A stretch of 64,000 nucleotides of DNA. It comes from Atrina japonica. Lineage: Eukaryota; Mollusca; Bivalvia; Pterioida; Pinnidae. The position numbers and the translations under genes are program-made. The stretch's first letter is position 1; each line of letters opens with the position of its first letter. The stretch covers positions 62,001-126,000 of the forward strand of contig BROG01000541.1 in NCBI GenBank assembly GCA_030159075.1, in the 5' to 3' direction. This document shows positions 38,601-53,600 of this stretch, piece after piece. The notes under the pieces were generated by a model, which made no database searches, was not told the origin of the DNA, and saw only the letters and a list, made by a program, of their open reading frames with translations.

Positions 38601-41600
38601 TATTGGATTTGGAAGCAGGTCAAGTGAAAAATATATACGTATACATTACATGACACAATATATAATGTGGAAATAGGTCAAGTGAAAAGTATATATGTAT
38701 ACATGACACACTACAGGATGTGGAAACAGGTCAAGTGAAAAATATACACGTGTACATAACATAACACAATATTGGAATTGGAAGCAGGTCAAGTGAAAAG
38801 TATATAGGTATACATTAAACGACACAATATATAATGTGGAAACAGGTCAAGTGAAAAGTATATACGTATACATGACACAACACAATATAGGATATGGAAA
38901 CAGGTCAAGTGAAAAATATACACATATACATTACATAACACAATATAGGATGTGGAAACTGGTCAAGTGAAAAATATATATTAAAGTTTGTTGACAGTAA
39001 AATAAAAATCAAATATTAGAAAAATTAACTTTAAATTATTTTATTTATATTTTGTGAAACACGCTAAGTCATTACCAAATGTCATAAATGTCTCATTTCT
39101 TAAGTCAACCCTTTTCTATTGTAATAAAGTCAAACAATTCCAAAAAGGTGTTTGTGTCCAACACGATAAAAACTCCGTAAGGTAGTATAAATTGTAATAA
39201 AGTGTTTTGATTTTTCAAAGTCTAACATCACACTCTGCTCTGTTCCACATTATTATAGGGGAAAATTGTCTAACTGAAAGACGAAGAATTAGGTTGACAA
39301 ACACTACAACATACCATGGCCTAACAGTCACAGTTATCTGTAAGCCTAGTGTATAGGACATCATAAAATTTCTAGTTACTAAAACTGGTTCAGGATGTAG
39401 GCCTACCTGTTAAAAATATGTTCATAGAATACCTGGTGCAAAACAGGTTCTGGATATACCTAGTATAGAAAATAGTTTAAGATATAAATGGTATATAAAA
39501 CAATATCATGATACACCTGGTAAAAGAGTTCATGATTTTCCTGGTAAAAACAGTTTCATTATATACCTGCTATATAAAAAGCTTCATTATACACCTGGTA
39601 AAACAGCTTCATGATATACCAGTAAAAACAGGTTCATTATTTACCTATATATAAAACAGGTTCATGATTTATCTGGCATATAAAACAGGTTTATGATACA
39701 CCTGGTAAAACAGGTTCATGATATACCTGGTATATAAAACAGGTTCATGATATACCTGATATATAAAAAAGTTCATGATATACCTGGTATATATAACAGG
39801 TTAATGATTTACCTGTACATAAAACAGGTTCATAATATACTTGGTATATAAAACAGGTTCATGATATACCAAGTGTATAAAACAGGTTCACGATATACCT
39901 AGTATATAAAACAGGTTTAGAACAAATGCTACCTGGTAAACATGTTTGTCACCTATATCTGGTATATAAACAACTTGTATTAACTCAGAACCATACTTAC
40001 CATACCCACACATAAAGGCATCATACCCAGCTTCATGAGGTTTATCTGAACTTACTACAATATAAATAATTTGTATTAAAAAAACACAGGAAACCAAATT
40101 AAATTTGTGTGTTTGTGTGTCTTATAGATAACCAGTACCTGATATGCTGATATATACAAAGACATAACAAATAACCATTACCTGATACACTGATATATAC
40201 AAAGACACAACAAATAACCAGTACCTGGTACACTGATATATACAGAGACATAACAAATAACCATTACCTGATACACTGATATATACAAAGACATAACAAA
40301 TAACCAGTACCTGGTACACTGATATATACAAAGACATAACAAATAACCATTACCTGATACACTGATATATACAAAGACATATTACTACATGACCAAGACA
40401 AGGTTAAAGTTTTTGAAAAGTAGGTGAAATTCCAAGGTCAAAGTCCCTAGGTCAAAAGTCAAGTTACCAAATGAAAGCTCTGGTCATAAGAAATTATATG
40501 TAAAATACCAAAGCCCTATCCATCATGGTTTAAAAGATATAGCCAAGCAAATATTTTTAAAAATTAAGTCAAAGTCCAAGGTCAAAGTCACGATGTCAAA
40601 AGGCAAGGAAGGTACCAAATAAAGGCTCTCATCATAAGAAATCTATATGCAAAATATCGAAGGCATATCTCTCATGGTTTAAAATAAATAGCCAAAGTTA
40701 AAGTATTTCAAAAGTAGATCAAACTCTGAGGTAAAAGGTCACTAGGCCAAAAGTCAAGACATAAAATGAAAGCTTTCATCATAAGAAATCTAGACCAGAA
40801 ATATCAAAGCCAAATCCCTCATGGTATAAAAGATACATCCAATGTTTAAGTTTTTCAAAAGAAGGTCAAATTCTGAGGTCAAGGTCAATAGGTCAAGCCA
40901 TAAAACGAAAGTTCTCATCATAAGGAATCTATATGTGAAATATCAAAGTTACGTCCTTTGCAGTTAAAAAAATGTAGGACAGGTGAATTATTTGTCTACA
41001 GATACCATGGGTATGGCATTAGCTCTCCAGACTTTCCTCTCAGTGAGCTAAAACATATAACCATTACCTGATACAAAGAAAAATTACTTAAAAAAAACAT
41101 AGAGCATAGAAGCCTGTGTACACAGACTACCAGATAACAACATTAGACTATTGGACTTACTGTATCTATCATGTCCATCAGCATGTAATATAGTTGGAGA
41201 GTGTATAACATACTGCTGTCCTTCGTAACTGAAACCAAAATAAAACGGCATCTTGATCATATACAATTAATGTTTACAGACTAAAGATCTCTTGTTAACA
41301 ACTCAGATACTCATACATTAAATGACTTACAAGTGTACTTCACTTTTTGTATGAACAATAGAACTAAAAAGATCATGACTGAAAAAGATGATGCATGGTA
41401 AACAAAAGATCCCATTATTTACATCCTTGAAGTTTAATCTACCATAAAGTCACATTCCAACTTAAAATTAATACTTGCCATGTTGACATCACTGTGATCA
41501 TTGTTGTCAGCAATGACAATGTTAACAGAAGTTAAATCCATGTTCTTGTCTACATTAACAATGTTGCCATTGAAATTATTGTTGTCAGCACTAAGTTGAC

Positions 41601-44600
41601 ATTGTTGTCAGCACTGACTATGTTGACATTGAAATTATTGTTGTCAGCACTAAGTTGACATTGTTGTCAGCACTGACTATGTTGACATTGTAATTACTGT
41701 TGTCAGCACTAAGTTGACATTGTTGTCAGCACTGACTATGTTGACATTGAAATTATTGTTGTCAGCACTAAGTTGACATTGTTGTCATGTTGACATTGTA
41801 ATTACTGTTGTCAGCACTAAGTTGACATTGTTGTCAGCACTGACTATGTTGACATTGTAATTACTGTTGTCAGCACTAAGTTGACATTGTTGTCAGCACT
41901 GACTATGTTGACATTGTAATTATTGTTGTCAGCACTAAGTTGACATTGTTTTCAGCACTGACTATGTTGACATTGTAATTACAGTTGTCAGCACTAAGTT
42001 GACATTGTTTTCAGCACTGACTATGTTGACATTCATTATTTTTGTATATCAAAGAAACATCCGGTATTATTGACAGGTTGGTATTATCGACACCCATAAT
42101 AAAATAAAATCCTGTTAGAGCCCAGAATACCTTTATGGTAAAATTGGATATGTAGTCCAAGATTAATGTCCAACGGAATCTCTCTAGTGTATTTCTTTCA
42201 AAAATGTTACACTCTCCATAAATTATCGCTGTTTTGTTTCAGCATCCTTCAACAGATTTTAAAAATTGTGCAGCCATTTTTTGATCTGAGAATGCTTTGT
42301 GCATTTCTAAATGTGGCTAGTGACACCACTTTACTTACAGAGGTTAATGGAGTAGTTTACAATGTAATCTGCTCCTGTTTGTTATGTTGTTTACATTGTA
42401 ATATGCTTCCGTTTGTTATGTTGTTTACAATGTAATCTGCTCCTGTTTGTTATGTTGTTTATAATTTAATCTGCTCCTGTTTGTTATGTTGTTTACATTG
42501 TAATATGCTTCCGTTTGTTATGTTGTTTACAATGTAATATGCTTCCGTTTGTTATGGTGTTTACAATGTAATCTGCTCCTGTTTGTTATGTTGTTTACAT
42601 TGTAATATGCTTCCGTTTGTTATGTTGTTTACAATGTAATCTGCTCCTGTTTGTTATGTTGTTTATAATGTAATCTGCTGCTGTCTGTTATGTTGTTCAC
42701 AATGAAATCTGTTCCTGTTTGTGATGTTGTTTACAATGTAATCTGCTCCCGTTTGTTATGTTGTTTACAGTGTAATCTGCTCCCGATTGTTATGTTGTTT
42801 ACAATGTAATCTGCTGCTGTCTGTTATGTTGTTTACAATGTAATCTGCTGCTGTCTGTTATGTTGTTTACAATGTAATCTGCTGCTGTCTGTTATGTTGT
42901 TTACAATGTAATCTGCTCCTGTTTGTTATATTGTTTACAATGTAATCTGCTCCTGTTTGTTAAGTTGTTTACAATGTAATCTGCTCTTATTCATCATGTT
43001 GTCTACAATGTAACACAGGTTCTGATCTACTATGTAAAATGAGTTATCTTAGAACGTTTGGCTAAAGACGGTAAACTTTCTCATACTTTTACAAAGATAA
43101 CATCAATAAACTTCATCAGAGATATTTCTCTGAAACATTCCTAACAAACTACTTGAAATTCGTGTGAATGGTCATGTAAATACGAGTTGAGTGTTGAAGT
43201 ATATATTTAGATGTTTCTGACAGGAATGATAAGTATCAAAGGGTGACATTAAAGATATCTTCAGCAGTTAAAGTAAACTTTTTTACCTTTGTAACTTTTC
43301 AAACAGCTGTGGTAGAGCTGTGCTGTGAAGTAACGATGTGTTTTTAGAATGCTAGAAAAAAATAAACAATAAAAGATTCAGATGAAAGTTGAACGCTAAA
43401 AACAAAGACAACATTTGTAAACTACAATGATGAAGTAAAAACTATCACTGTAAAATATATAATATCTATAACATCAACATGTATAATATATAAAGTAAAC
43501 ACCTACAGTGTGAAATATATAATCCCTATTACATCAACGAACACCTACAGAGTGAAATATATAATCCCTATAACATCAACATGTATAAAGTAAACACCTA
43601 CAGTGTGAAATATATAATCCCTATAACACATGGTTATAGTGACTTTGATACACATGGGTTATAGTGACTTAGATTCACATGGTTATAGTGACTTAGCTAC
43701 ATTTTGGTTATAGTGACTTAGCTACACATGGTTATAGTGACTTAGCTACATGTGGGTTATAGTGACTTAGTTACACATGGACTATAGTGACTTGGCTACA
43801 CAGGGTTATAGTGACTTAGCTACACATTGGTTATAGTGACTTAGCTACACATGGGTTATAGTGACTTAGCTACACATGGGTTATAGTGACTTAGCTACAC
43901 ATGTGTTAAAGTGACCTAGCTACACATGGTTATAGTGACTTAGCTACACATGTGTTAAAGTGACCTAGCTACACATTGGTTATAGTGACTTAGCTACACA
44001 TGTGTTAAAGTGACCTAGCTACACATGGGTTATAGTGACTTAGCTACACATGTGTTAAAGTGACCTAGCTACACATGGTTATAGTGACTTAGCTACACAT
44101 GTGTTAAAGTGACCTAGCTACACATGGTTATAGTGACTTAGCTACACATGGGTTATAGTGACTTAGCTACACATGTGTTAAAGTGACTTAGCTACACATG
44201 GTTATAGTGACTTAGCTACACATGTGTTAAAGTGACCTAGCTACACATGGGTTATAGTGACTTAGCTACACATGTGTTTAAAGTGACCTAGCTACACATG
44301 GTTATAGTGACTTAGCTACACATGTGTTAAAGTGACCTAGCTACACATGGGTTATAGTGACTTAGCTACACATGGTTATAGTGACTTAGCTACACATGGG
44401 TTATAGTGACTTAGCTACACATGTGTTAAAGTGACTTAGCTACACATGGTTATAGTGACTTAGCTACACATGTGTTAAAGTGACCTAGCTACACATGGGT
44501 TATAGTGACTTAGCTACACATGTGTTAAAGTGACCTAGCTACACATGGGTTATAGTGACTTAGCTACACATGTGTTAAAGTGACCTAGCTACACATGGGT

Positions 44601-47600
44601 TATAGTGACTTAGCTACACATGGTTATAGTGACTTAGCTACACATGGGTTATAGTGACTTAGCTACACATGTGTTAAAGTGACCTAGCTACACATGGGTT
44701 ACAAGGATGATGATAAAGGAATACAAACCTTTTGTGTCTTCAGTGTAGTAGAGATGTGTTTTGTATCAAAGATAACTGGGAACAATGTATGTAGCTCAGA
44801 CTTAAACTCTTGATAACTGCCTAAAAAATAGTCAATAATTGAGTACTTTCTGTTGAGAACTCAAAATAAAAGTGCATATTTGTCTAACTGTATGCCATGT
44901 CACCATGGAGATATATAAAACAATTTATAAAATCGTCATATCTGTTTTACCAATTTTGCCAGTTTACAATTTCTAATTTTCATGTCAGATTTGTGTAACT
45001 TAGTTGATCTATTTACTTAAGAAGCCAGTGGTGAATTTCAAAAGACAAGCTTAGCATTTTAATTTATCTAATTAAGGCACCTTTTGGGGTGTATTTCAGA
45101 TTTACAAATGCCTTCATTTGTATCAAAAACTTTCAGTTGTTATGGTGCCATAATCGGACTTTCCTTGATCTAGGGTTTGAAATCAATCTCAAGTATCCAT
45201 GCAACATGTCCAAGATAAACAATATAAATATGGTCCAGATGTTGTTTATTTATCTCTATTAGATAATCTTGATCATTATCCGCTACAAACATCTATAAAA
45301 GGAAAAAATTTCTGTTAATAATGTTGTTTATTTAGTCTACCACATAACGAAAACGACTCACAAATCCATGCTGTCACTCTGAATTATATGCTGGAGTTCT
45401 TGATATAAAATGATGATCCATAATCAATCAAGCTTGTCATATTAATCCTACAGACCATAATAGACTGTCTTAAACAATGGAACAGAGGATACCATTCAGA
45501 AACTCAGGGGTGAAAGGGATAAATACACTTTTTTATCACCATGACAGATGTAATTAATGTCAACAGTCTTTAAATTTATACTGTTATTAATCATATCAAG
45601 AGCAAAACTAATTTCAAATCAAAAATGAAATCCCGGTAATGTATGAATTAATTATCCAGGATTCAGGAAATAGACTTTAACCTGCCCTGCCATCTGTGAT
45701 CGACTTTGACCTTCCTGTTAGTTGGTTAATCAGCCAGTTACTAATAAGACATGTCCTAAATAAACAATTCATAATGACTGTTGGTATCAATTATGTAACT
45801 GACAATGATGAAAATGCCGATACAGAAAAGTCAAAACACATTTTTGGAATTCGGGATCCAGGTACTGGTAAAAGTGTGAAACTTGGCTCCAGGCGATCGC
45901 TGGTTGTATGCATATTACCTTTCCCGATGTAGGGGACTCAAAGTTTGATGAAAAGTAGATCTGTGTGTTTTTAGGATTTTAATCGATGTTTTATTGGGTA
46001 TTTTTTTTGTCAAGCACTTACCAAACTGACGATGTGTGTCACCGATAAATCAGTTTTCTACATTACAGAACGTTGTCTGTTTAAAATAAAAATTAATCTT
46101 TCATAAATAGATCAAATAGAGCTACCCCATTTTAGTCTCTTTTATTTATTTTTTTTAATTTTTTTATCATTCAAAGTTACCAGAGCATTCATGGTTTTAC
46201 GAGTGTACATCCATCACGCTTGTTTACCATGGCGTTTGAAACGACTGAAACTCGAACATTTGTGTCACATATTTGGATGATAAAATAGACGGTGTAAAAT
46301 AATTTTAATTGAAATTCTGCGTGATATTCAGAAACATGAAATCATTAAAACCTTCAATTAATATGATATCTTTATACAACAAATGTAATTTTAGATTACA
46401 AATAGATCGCTGTAGTCTTTCTTTTTATTTTGAAAATCTAAAACGAAACTTCACAAATGTTTTATCATTTAGGTACCATGGACGTCACTTGTTTTACATG
46501 TGTACATCCAACACACGTGTTTACAGCAGCTTTTGAAACTACTAAAACAAGCTAAAGGCTTACTTAGACGTATGTGATACATATCACGTGATATACTTCA
46601 AAATTATACATGTAATTCAGAGATATAAAATTATTGAAACCAATATCATGGAAATGTTTTATATGGTTAGATCCACGATATATAGAGCCTTTATATATCG
46701 CTGGTTAGAGAAGAAGTAGATCTGGGCATTTTTGTTTTTATAATTCAAGCACATGCCAAATAATTACTGGCGTAGAATGCCATTGTCGTAGTACATGTAC
46801 TTTTTTGTTTTTGTTTATCTGTTAAAAAATTAACACTTTACTCATTTTAGTATAATTTCTAAAGCAAAACTTCACAAATTTTTGCATCGATAGCTTTACC
46901 GGGGACGTCTCGGTTTTACACGTGTATGTCCAATTTTCATTTTTTACTTAGGAAGCTCTTTAAGTGTATTGCCTAATGTCTGCTGATGCAGTCGTGATAC
47001 ACCAACACAAAGTTTAGAAATCTATATAGCAAATGCAAAGGCATCTGAAACCAGTACAAAGTCAAGAAAGTAATACAAAACAATTATAATGACACTTTAA
47101 CACCATAACTCCGATCAAACTTAGTAACTGGACTCCACAATCACATAACTGCCCGAGGCAAAATAAGTTCTGCTTTCAAGCTGAAGACTGAAGTGAAGAT
47201 GTTGTGAGTCAATCTAATCAGTCTCTGTTCATATCTAAAAACTACTCTGTAATGATTTAATCGACCTGGACCCAGTTGCACAATACACTGTTAAATTTAA
47301 CCTATGGTTAGCCTTGTTAACTTTCAAGTTAAATTGAACAATGCATTGTGCAACTGGGTCCTGAGGTTAAAAGATCATCTGGTTTTATTTATTTACTGTA
47401 GGTTATCTTAAATTAAAGCTGTCAAAAAAGGTTTCATTTTCATTTGGGAAGGTACTTAAAACATGAACCACGTGCTTAACTGACAAAAAGTCAGGCATGC
47501 TTATAAACTGTGTCAGTTGTTGTGAGACAACATTAAAAATACTTACTTGGTAAAGGCTTGTAAAATGATTTATAAATCAAAATTAGATCTGTCAACATAT

Positions 47601-50600
47601 TATGTCCAATTAATGGCTGAAATCAAAACAGAATCAGCATTAGGAATTCATCTGTACATTTAAAGGGCAGCATATCCCTCAACAGAAAAAAAATAATATG
47701 ACAAAATTAAATAAAAACATTGTTTTCAATTTGAAAAAACATAACAAGCCTTTGTTAAAAGTGTCCAAATTAAGTATAAGACTAAGATTAATGTTAATTC
47801 ATTACTAAACATCTTCTATATCTTCTTACACCCTAAATCTTCTACAAATCTGACCATAATATGCCATGCATTTGATGTCAAACTGCATTACAAGATCAAC
47901 TGTTGAATTTATTAGATAATCCTATGTGCCAGGTATAGACTAAAAATGATAAATACCAATAAATGTCAAATTTCTGGTTTTAAAGGCCAATTTACCTTCA
48001 ATTACTGCATGTACTGCTGTTGTCTGATATATAAAGGTCTTTGTCACAGTATTACAGGGATCGTAAAGTTACTAATAAAGTTATAAATGGAACCCTGGCC
48101 ACCTGAAATGAGCCATTCTTCCACCCTGGGCTCCTGGACAGAAATACAAAAAATTCAAATAGCTCTCATTTCCTTTATTTTTTGTTTTTAAATTGATTAT
48201 TATGATAAATCACTACTTTCATAATTATCTACAGAGTCATGTGAATATTATTCTCATTCAAAATTGCTTTATCCCTATTTATTGATAACCAGACTCTCCT
48301 TATCATTAAAGTTCAACAACAGTTCGAGAACTTGATAATCTGTTAACACAGTTTAGTGCCTTTTACTCATAATGTTTAGCCAAATTACCAAGCAATGTTT
48401 CTAGAAATGTTATACAGTTTCACCGGAATCATGATTTATCAAATACAAGATGTTATAGGAGCTCTGATTGGTCAATGAGAGCTATAGAAAATTCTAAATA
48501 ATGGAATGACTTCCTGGCTGAAAAAAAAACAGCCACCAGGGTATACAGGCGTTTATGTTATGGATGATTTTCCAGTCTCCAGGGTTCAAAGGGTTAAGCC
48601 AGTCTTCCTATATAGGACACAACCATTTTTACTGTCTAATTGATCTGTACAGATTCTATGACCCCCCCCCCCCCCCTCGTCCTTTCTAAGATTAATTTTA
48701 CAAAATAACCAACTCAGACTGCTGGTGAAAGGTCTGATGCATCTTCATGTACATTTTCTGAGTCAGACATTTTTTCATTAGTAGTGTAGAGTCAAAAGTT
48801 TATTTCTCAGCCAATAAAAAAGCTTGGTTGATTTAATCAACACTGATGTTGTTTATAAAGTACATAAATTGTATTATTGAAATTTTATAAATACAATTTA
48901 AGCCTAATGCCTTGGTTGGGACTTATTAATACATCTCAACCTCAACTGATATTTTTCTGTCTGAAACTCAAAGTGGAGCTAAATTGTTAACACCTATATT
49001 GAAATATTTTATAAATAAAATTTAAGACAATTAATAGTAAGTTCAGATAATCATTATATAACGGCATATTTAAATCAACCATACCTTGTGACACTCTTTC
49101 ATGACATTGAAAATTCTAGAAAATCCAAGTAATGACTGCAACAACCTGTTAACAAACAAACAAACAAACATAACATCTGGTACAGGTTTGAAAGTTGTTT
49201 GTGTTTACTAACTTTGCTAAATCTTATCATTAATTTAACGTTGTTCATTTTTTAAACATTTTTTATAAAACATTTTATATACATATTGACAGCACAATCA
49301 TGTATACAAAATTTTAAAGTCATCTTATCGTTGGTTCAGGAAAAGAAGATTGTTAAAGATGTACAAGTTTTGGTCCTTTTTGGACCCCTATGGATCCTAG
49401 GCCCTCTTCATTCGCAAACTTTAAGTGTCTTCACATGGGGATGCTACCTGTCATGTTTAGTTAAAATTGGTCAACTGGTTCTTTAGAAGAAGCTGAAATG
49501 TCTAGAATTTAATGAAACACCTATATTTTCTGTGTACGTAGGTGCCTTTGACCTTGACCCTTTGATCCCATGACCTTAAAACTTTGTCAAGATGATCCTT
49601 AGATAAATCTTAACAACTTTCTCATATATCTTGGCATACAAAATGTCAATAAGTTTTGAGTTATTTAGCTACAAAACTATACTATGTTACTGAAGTGCCT
49701 CCTAGTGGCTTGTTTATGGACAGATTTCTTTTTTATTATCATACAATCATGCATACAAAGTTTGAAAGTCATTTGATCATTGGTTCAGAGAAGAAGATTT
49801 TAAAGATGTACCAAGTTTTGGTCCTTTTTGGATAAGTCCTAGCCCCTTTTCATTCATAAACTTTATGAACCTACACATGGGGATGCTACATACCAAGTTT
49901 AATTATAATTGGTCAACTGGTTCTTGAGTAGAGAATAAAACAATAATATCTATTTTTGCTTATGGTGAACAGGGCTTGGCCAAATCTGTGATCCCAGGGA
50001 CACAGATTTCACAACTTTGAATCTACCAACCCTATGTTTGTAAAATATTGAAGCTTTGGCATTTCCAGTTTGGTAAAAGATTTTTTAAAAAGTACCGAAA
50101 ATTACCGCTTTTCCCCCATTTTCACAAATCTGAATTGCCATCCACCAATGATACTTTCTAACAAGTTTGGTTGAAATTGGCCAAGTAGATCTTTAGAAGA
50201 AGATGAAAATATAAAAATCTATATTGTAAAGTTAGGTCACATGACGCACAACAATGGACGAACAATTGCAACAGGTCACCATGACCAGGTGGTCAGGTGA
50301 CCTAATAATTTGAAAGTTTAAGTAGAAAATTCAGCTATATCATAATTACCTGTCATCTCGGGTACTGCTTGCTAATTTGCTTTTCATTTCATTTTCATTT
50401 CGCTGTTCATCTGTTACTTTTTCAACACTTATCTATGAATGCAAATACATGTATGTAAATTGTTTAAGATTTATAGAACATCACATAAAGTAATAATTCA
50501 AAGTATTACACTGACTTGACTGGTCTACAAAAGTAAAACTTGTATGTTGAATTGTTAAATAAGATATTTTAACACCAGAATATGTTAGTCAAAGGTTAAA

Positions 50601-53600
50601 TGAACTATCAAAGAAATTTCATTTCTTTCCAGCCACCATTATCTTTCACTATTTAGTCCCACGAAACATTAAATGATCTTGGTGTGGGTGGGTGGGGGGT
50701 GAGGATGTAATTTTATTTATGCAGTCATTTACAAGAAATGATCAAATACTGATGAATAGACACATGTGTATTATGTGAACCTTACTTAACACATCTAACC
50801 CCTGAACAATAATGGACTCTACTTAAAATCAATAACATAGACTAGCCAAAATGTGTCTTTAGAGGTGAATGGGATAATATCCAATTAAAATATTTGAATA
50901 CTCACACATCCTGTGTCCCTATCAAATTTGGTCCAAACATTTGGAAATCTGTTCCTCAGCTCATTGTGCAGAACAACGTTTGGTATATATACAGAATCTG
51001 CAAATAGAAATATATACTATGAGGAGGTGCATAACTGACAATCACTACTGGAATTGTCAAAAATAACAGGTGAAAATGTGACTAGTCAGCTGTTATTTAA
51101 TCTAACAGTATATTACACTTGTAATCACTTTCAAAGGAAAACTCAAATGCTAAAGAAATGAACATTGTCACTAGAAGAAAGTAGGTGATCCCAAATACAG
51201 TAAAGCCGATCAGAATATATTACGGTATTTTCATTACCAGAGTTATCATCGCTCTAACCAGGTATCGATTGCGATGTCTTTTGCAAGTGTGTAAAATGAG
51301 AAAAGTTATCAACTGTAATGTCACATGTTTGTGTTTAAATGATGTTGTTTTCTCACGTAAAGACATGACATCACAATCGATACCTGCACACATGGGAGAT
51401 AAATCTTACTTACGAAAAGACTGAATATCAAGTTTACAATACAGTAACATAAAACTTTATCCAGATACACAAAGTAATTGACAAAACTAGAAATTGACTT
51501 TACATGTATATGTGTGCATTTTTAAAGCAATCACTTTATATATCATATATAACAGCAGTGTAAAATGTAATATATGTAATATTACACATAAAAAAAAGTG
51601 AGATAAATGTAAAATAATATCCCAAAAAAGTAATCAAAATGTAAAATAATAACCTATAAAAGTAATCAAAATGTAAAATAATATCCCAAAAAAGTAATCA
51701 AAATGTAAAATATCACACAGAAGTAAAAGTGTAATATAATATCCTATAAAAAGTAATCAAAATGTAAAATAATATCCTAGAAAAGTAATCAAAACGTAAA
51801 ATAATATCCCATAAAAGTAATCAAAATGTAAAATAATATCTTAAAAAAGTAATCAAAACGTAAAATAATATCCCATAAAAGTAATCAAAATGTAAAATAA
51901 TATCCCATAAAAGTAATCAAAATGTAAAATAATATCCCATAAAAGTAATCAAAATGTAAAATAATATCTTACAGAGGTATTTAAAATTTAATGTAATATC
52001 CTACAAAATGTGAGAACTATATCAAAAAACATTCTACAGAGGTAATTAATATGAAAATAATATCTTAGAACAGTAATTAAAATGTGAGAACAATGTCAAA
52101 TAATTTCCTAAACAAGTAGTATAATGATTAAAATTTCAATACAAGTTATATACTAAAAAGAATTACAGTATAGGTGTTATAAAAAAGCTACGTACGGTAA
52201 AATCACCTTCCAGATGTTATCAAAATGCTGTACATATTAATACAAATATTACTCCATACAATGGTATAAGAATGTAATATGCTGTTACCATGTCTAAAAA
52301 GTGCCTAAAAATGGACCAGCAAAAGTCATATAACTCTAGATAATTTTATCACGATACCTTTAGAGATTGTATGTACATCTCCAATACTGCTTTTGATATA
52401 CCAGTCAGCAACATCAGAACACACTTCCTGTATCAAATCTTCATCTACATCTCTAAAATGTTTGATAGAATACAAAATTTACATCTAAATTTACAGGTCA
52501 ATATCAAATAATCAGTAAATCAACAAATATTGAAAAGTATACTGGTCAGGGACCAATAGCCAGCTATTACATGATTTTGGGTATATAGAACACAATTTTA
52601 TGAATTTTTTTTTAGATCAATCATCAGCTGTTGTACATTTGTGTATGTATTATCGTGTTACATACTAAAGATGAAATCACACCAGCCGGCTAATGGTCCC
52701 TGACCCCCTACACTTTACGATTAATTTTCTACAACTGAAATTATAGAAATGTCAACTTATCATTTTGATTTCCACAACCATATAGCAATTATATTTAGTT
52801 AACAGATAAACAACACATCTTACACAGGCAGACGACAAAGTAAAAGACAGCACTGTTACTGGAAACTCGGGTTATGGCTAAATACAATAAACAGTGAAGG
52901 ATTGCCCAATGATGAAATATTTTTGAAAAACAAAAATTGTTTGAATTCTCAAAGCTTTTCAGCCCATGAGAAATCTGTTCATCAGATCAGAAAATCAAAC
53001 TGCAGCGGTTATCCTGACTTTGTGAAGTTTCATTCAAAGAGTCCCCGTGACCCACAACATAGGGAAAACCTGTACTTATAGGCTACATATATGTTACAGG
53101 GAGCAACCACAAATTAGGATTTGAACATGTGATTTTATCAAGCAAACACTGTAACCTTGACCTGAGATGTGTTTTCCAATATCAGAATGGTAAAACTTCA
53201 TTTGATGCTAGCGCAGAGAAAGACAGTGTTACCTTTCAACACCTTGGACAGCCACTTTATTTGTCATGTAATCTTTGAACACTTGTACTTGTTCTTCATT
53301 CAAGTAGGATATCCCCTCATACACAAACTGTAAATAAAAAGGAATTAAACATCCAAAATTACACTCAGACATTAAACAGGTACACAAACAAACATCTGAA
53401 TCCTGAATCCATTTAGATCAAAACATAAGCATTCCCTTGATAAAAACTGAACAAATATCATGGTCAATTCGGTATTTTTCCCTAGACATAATGATCTCGG
53501 ACTCAAAGCAATACAAGCTGTCGTTGGCAGATGCAGATTTAATGTAATAATTTATCTGATAAATATCAGAATGAGAACACTTGGTAGTTAAATGAATAAA

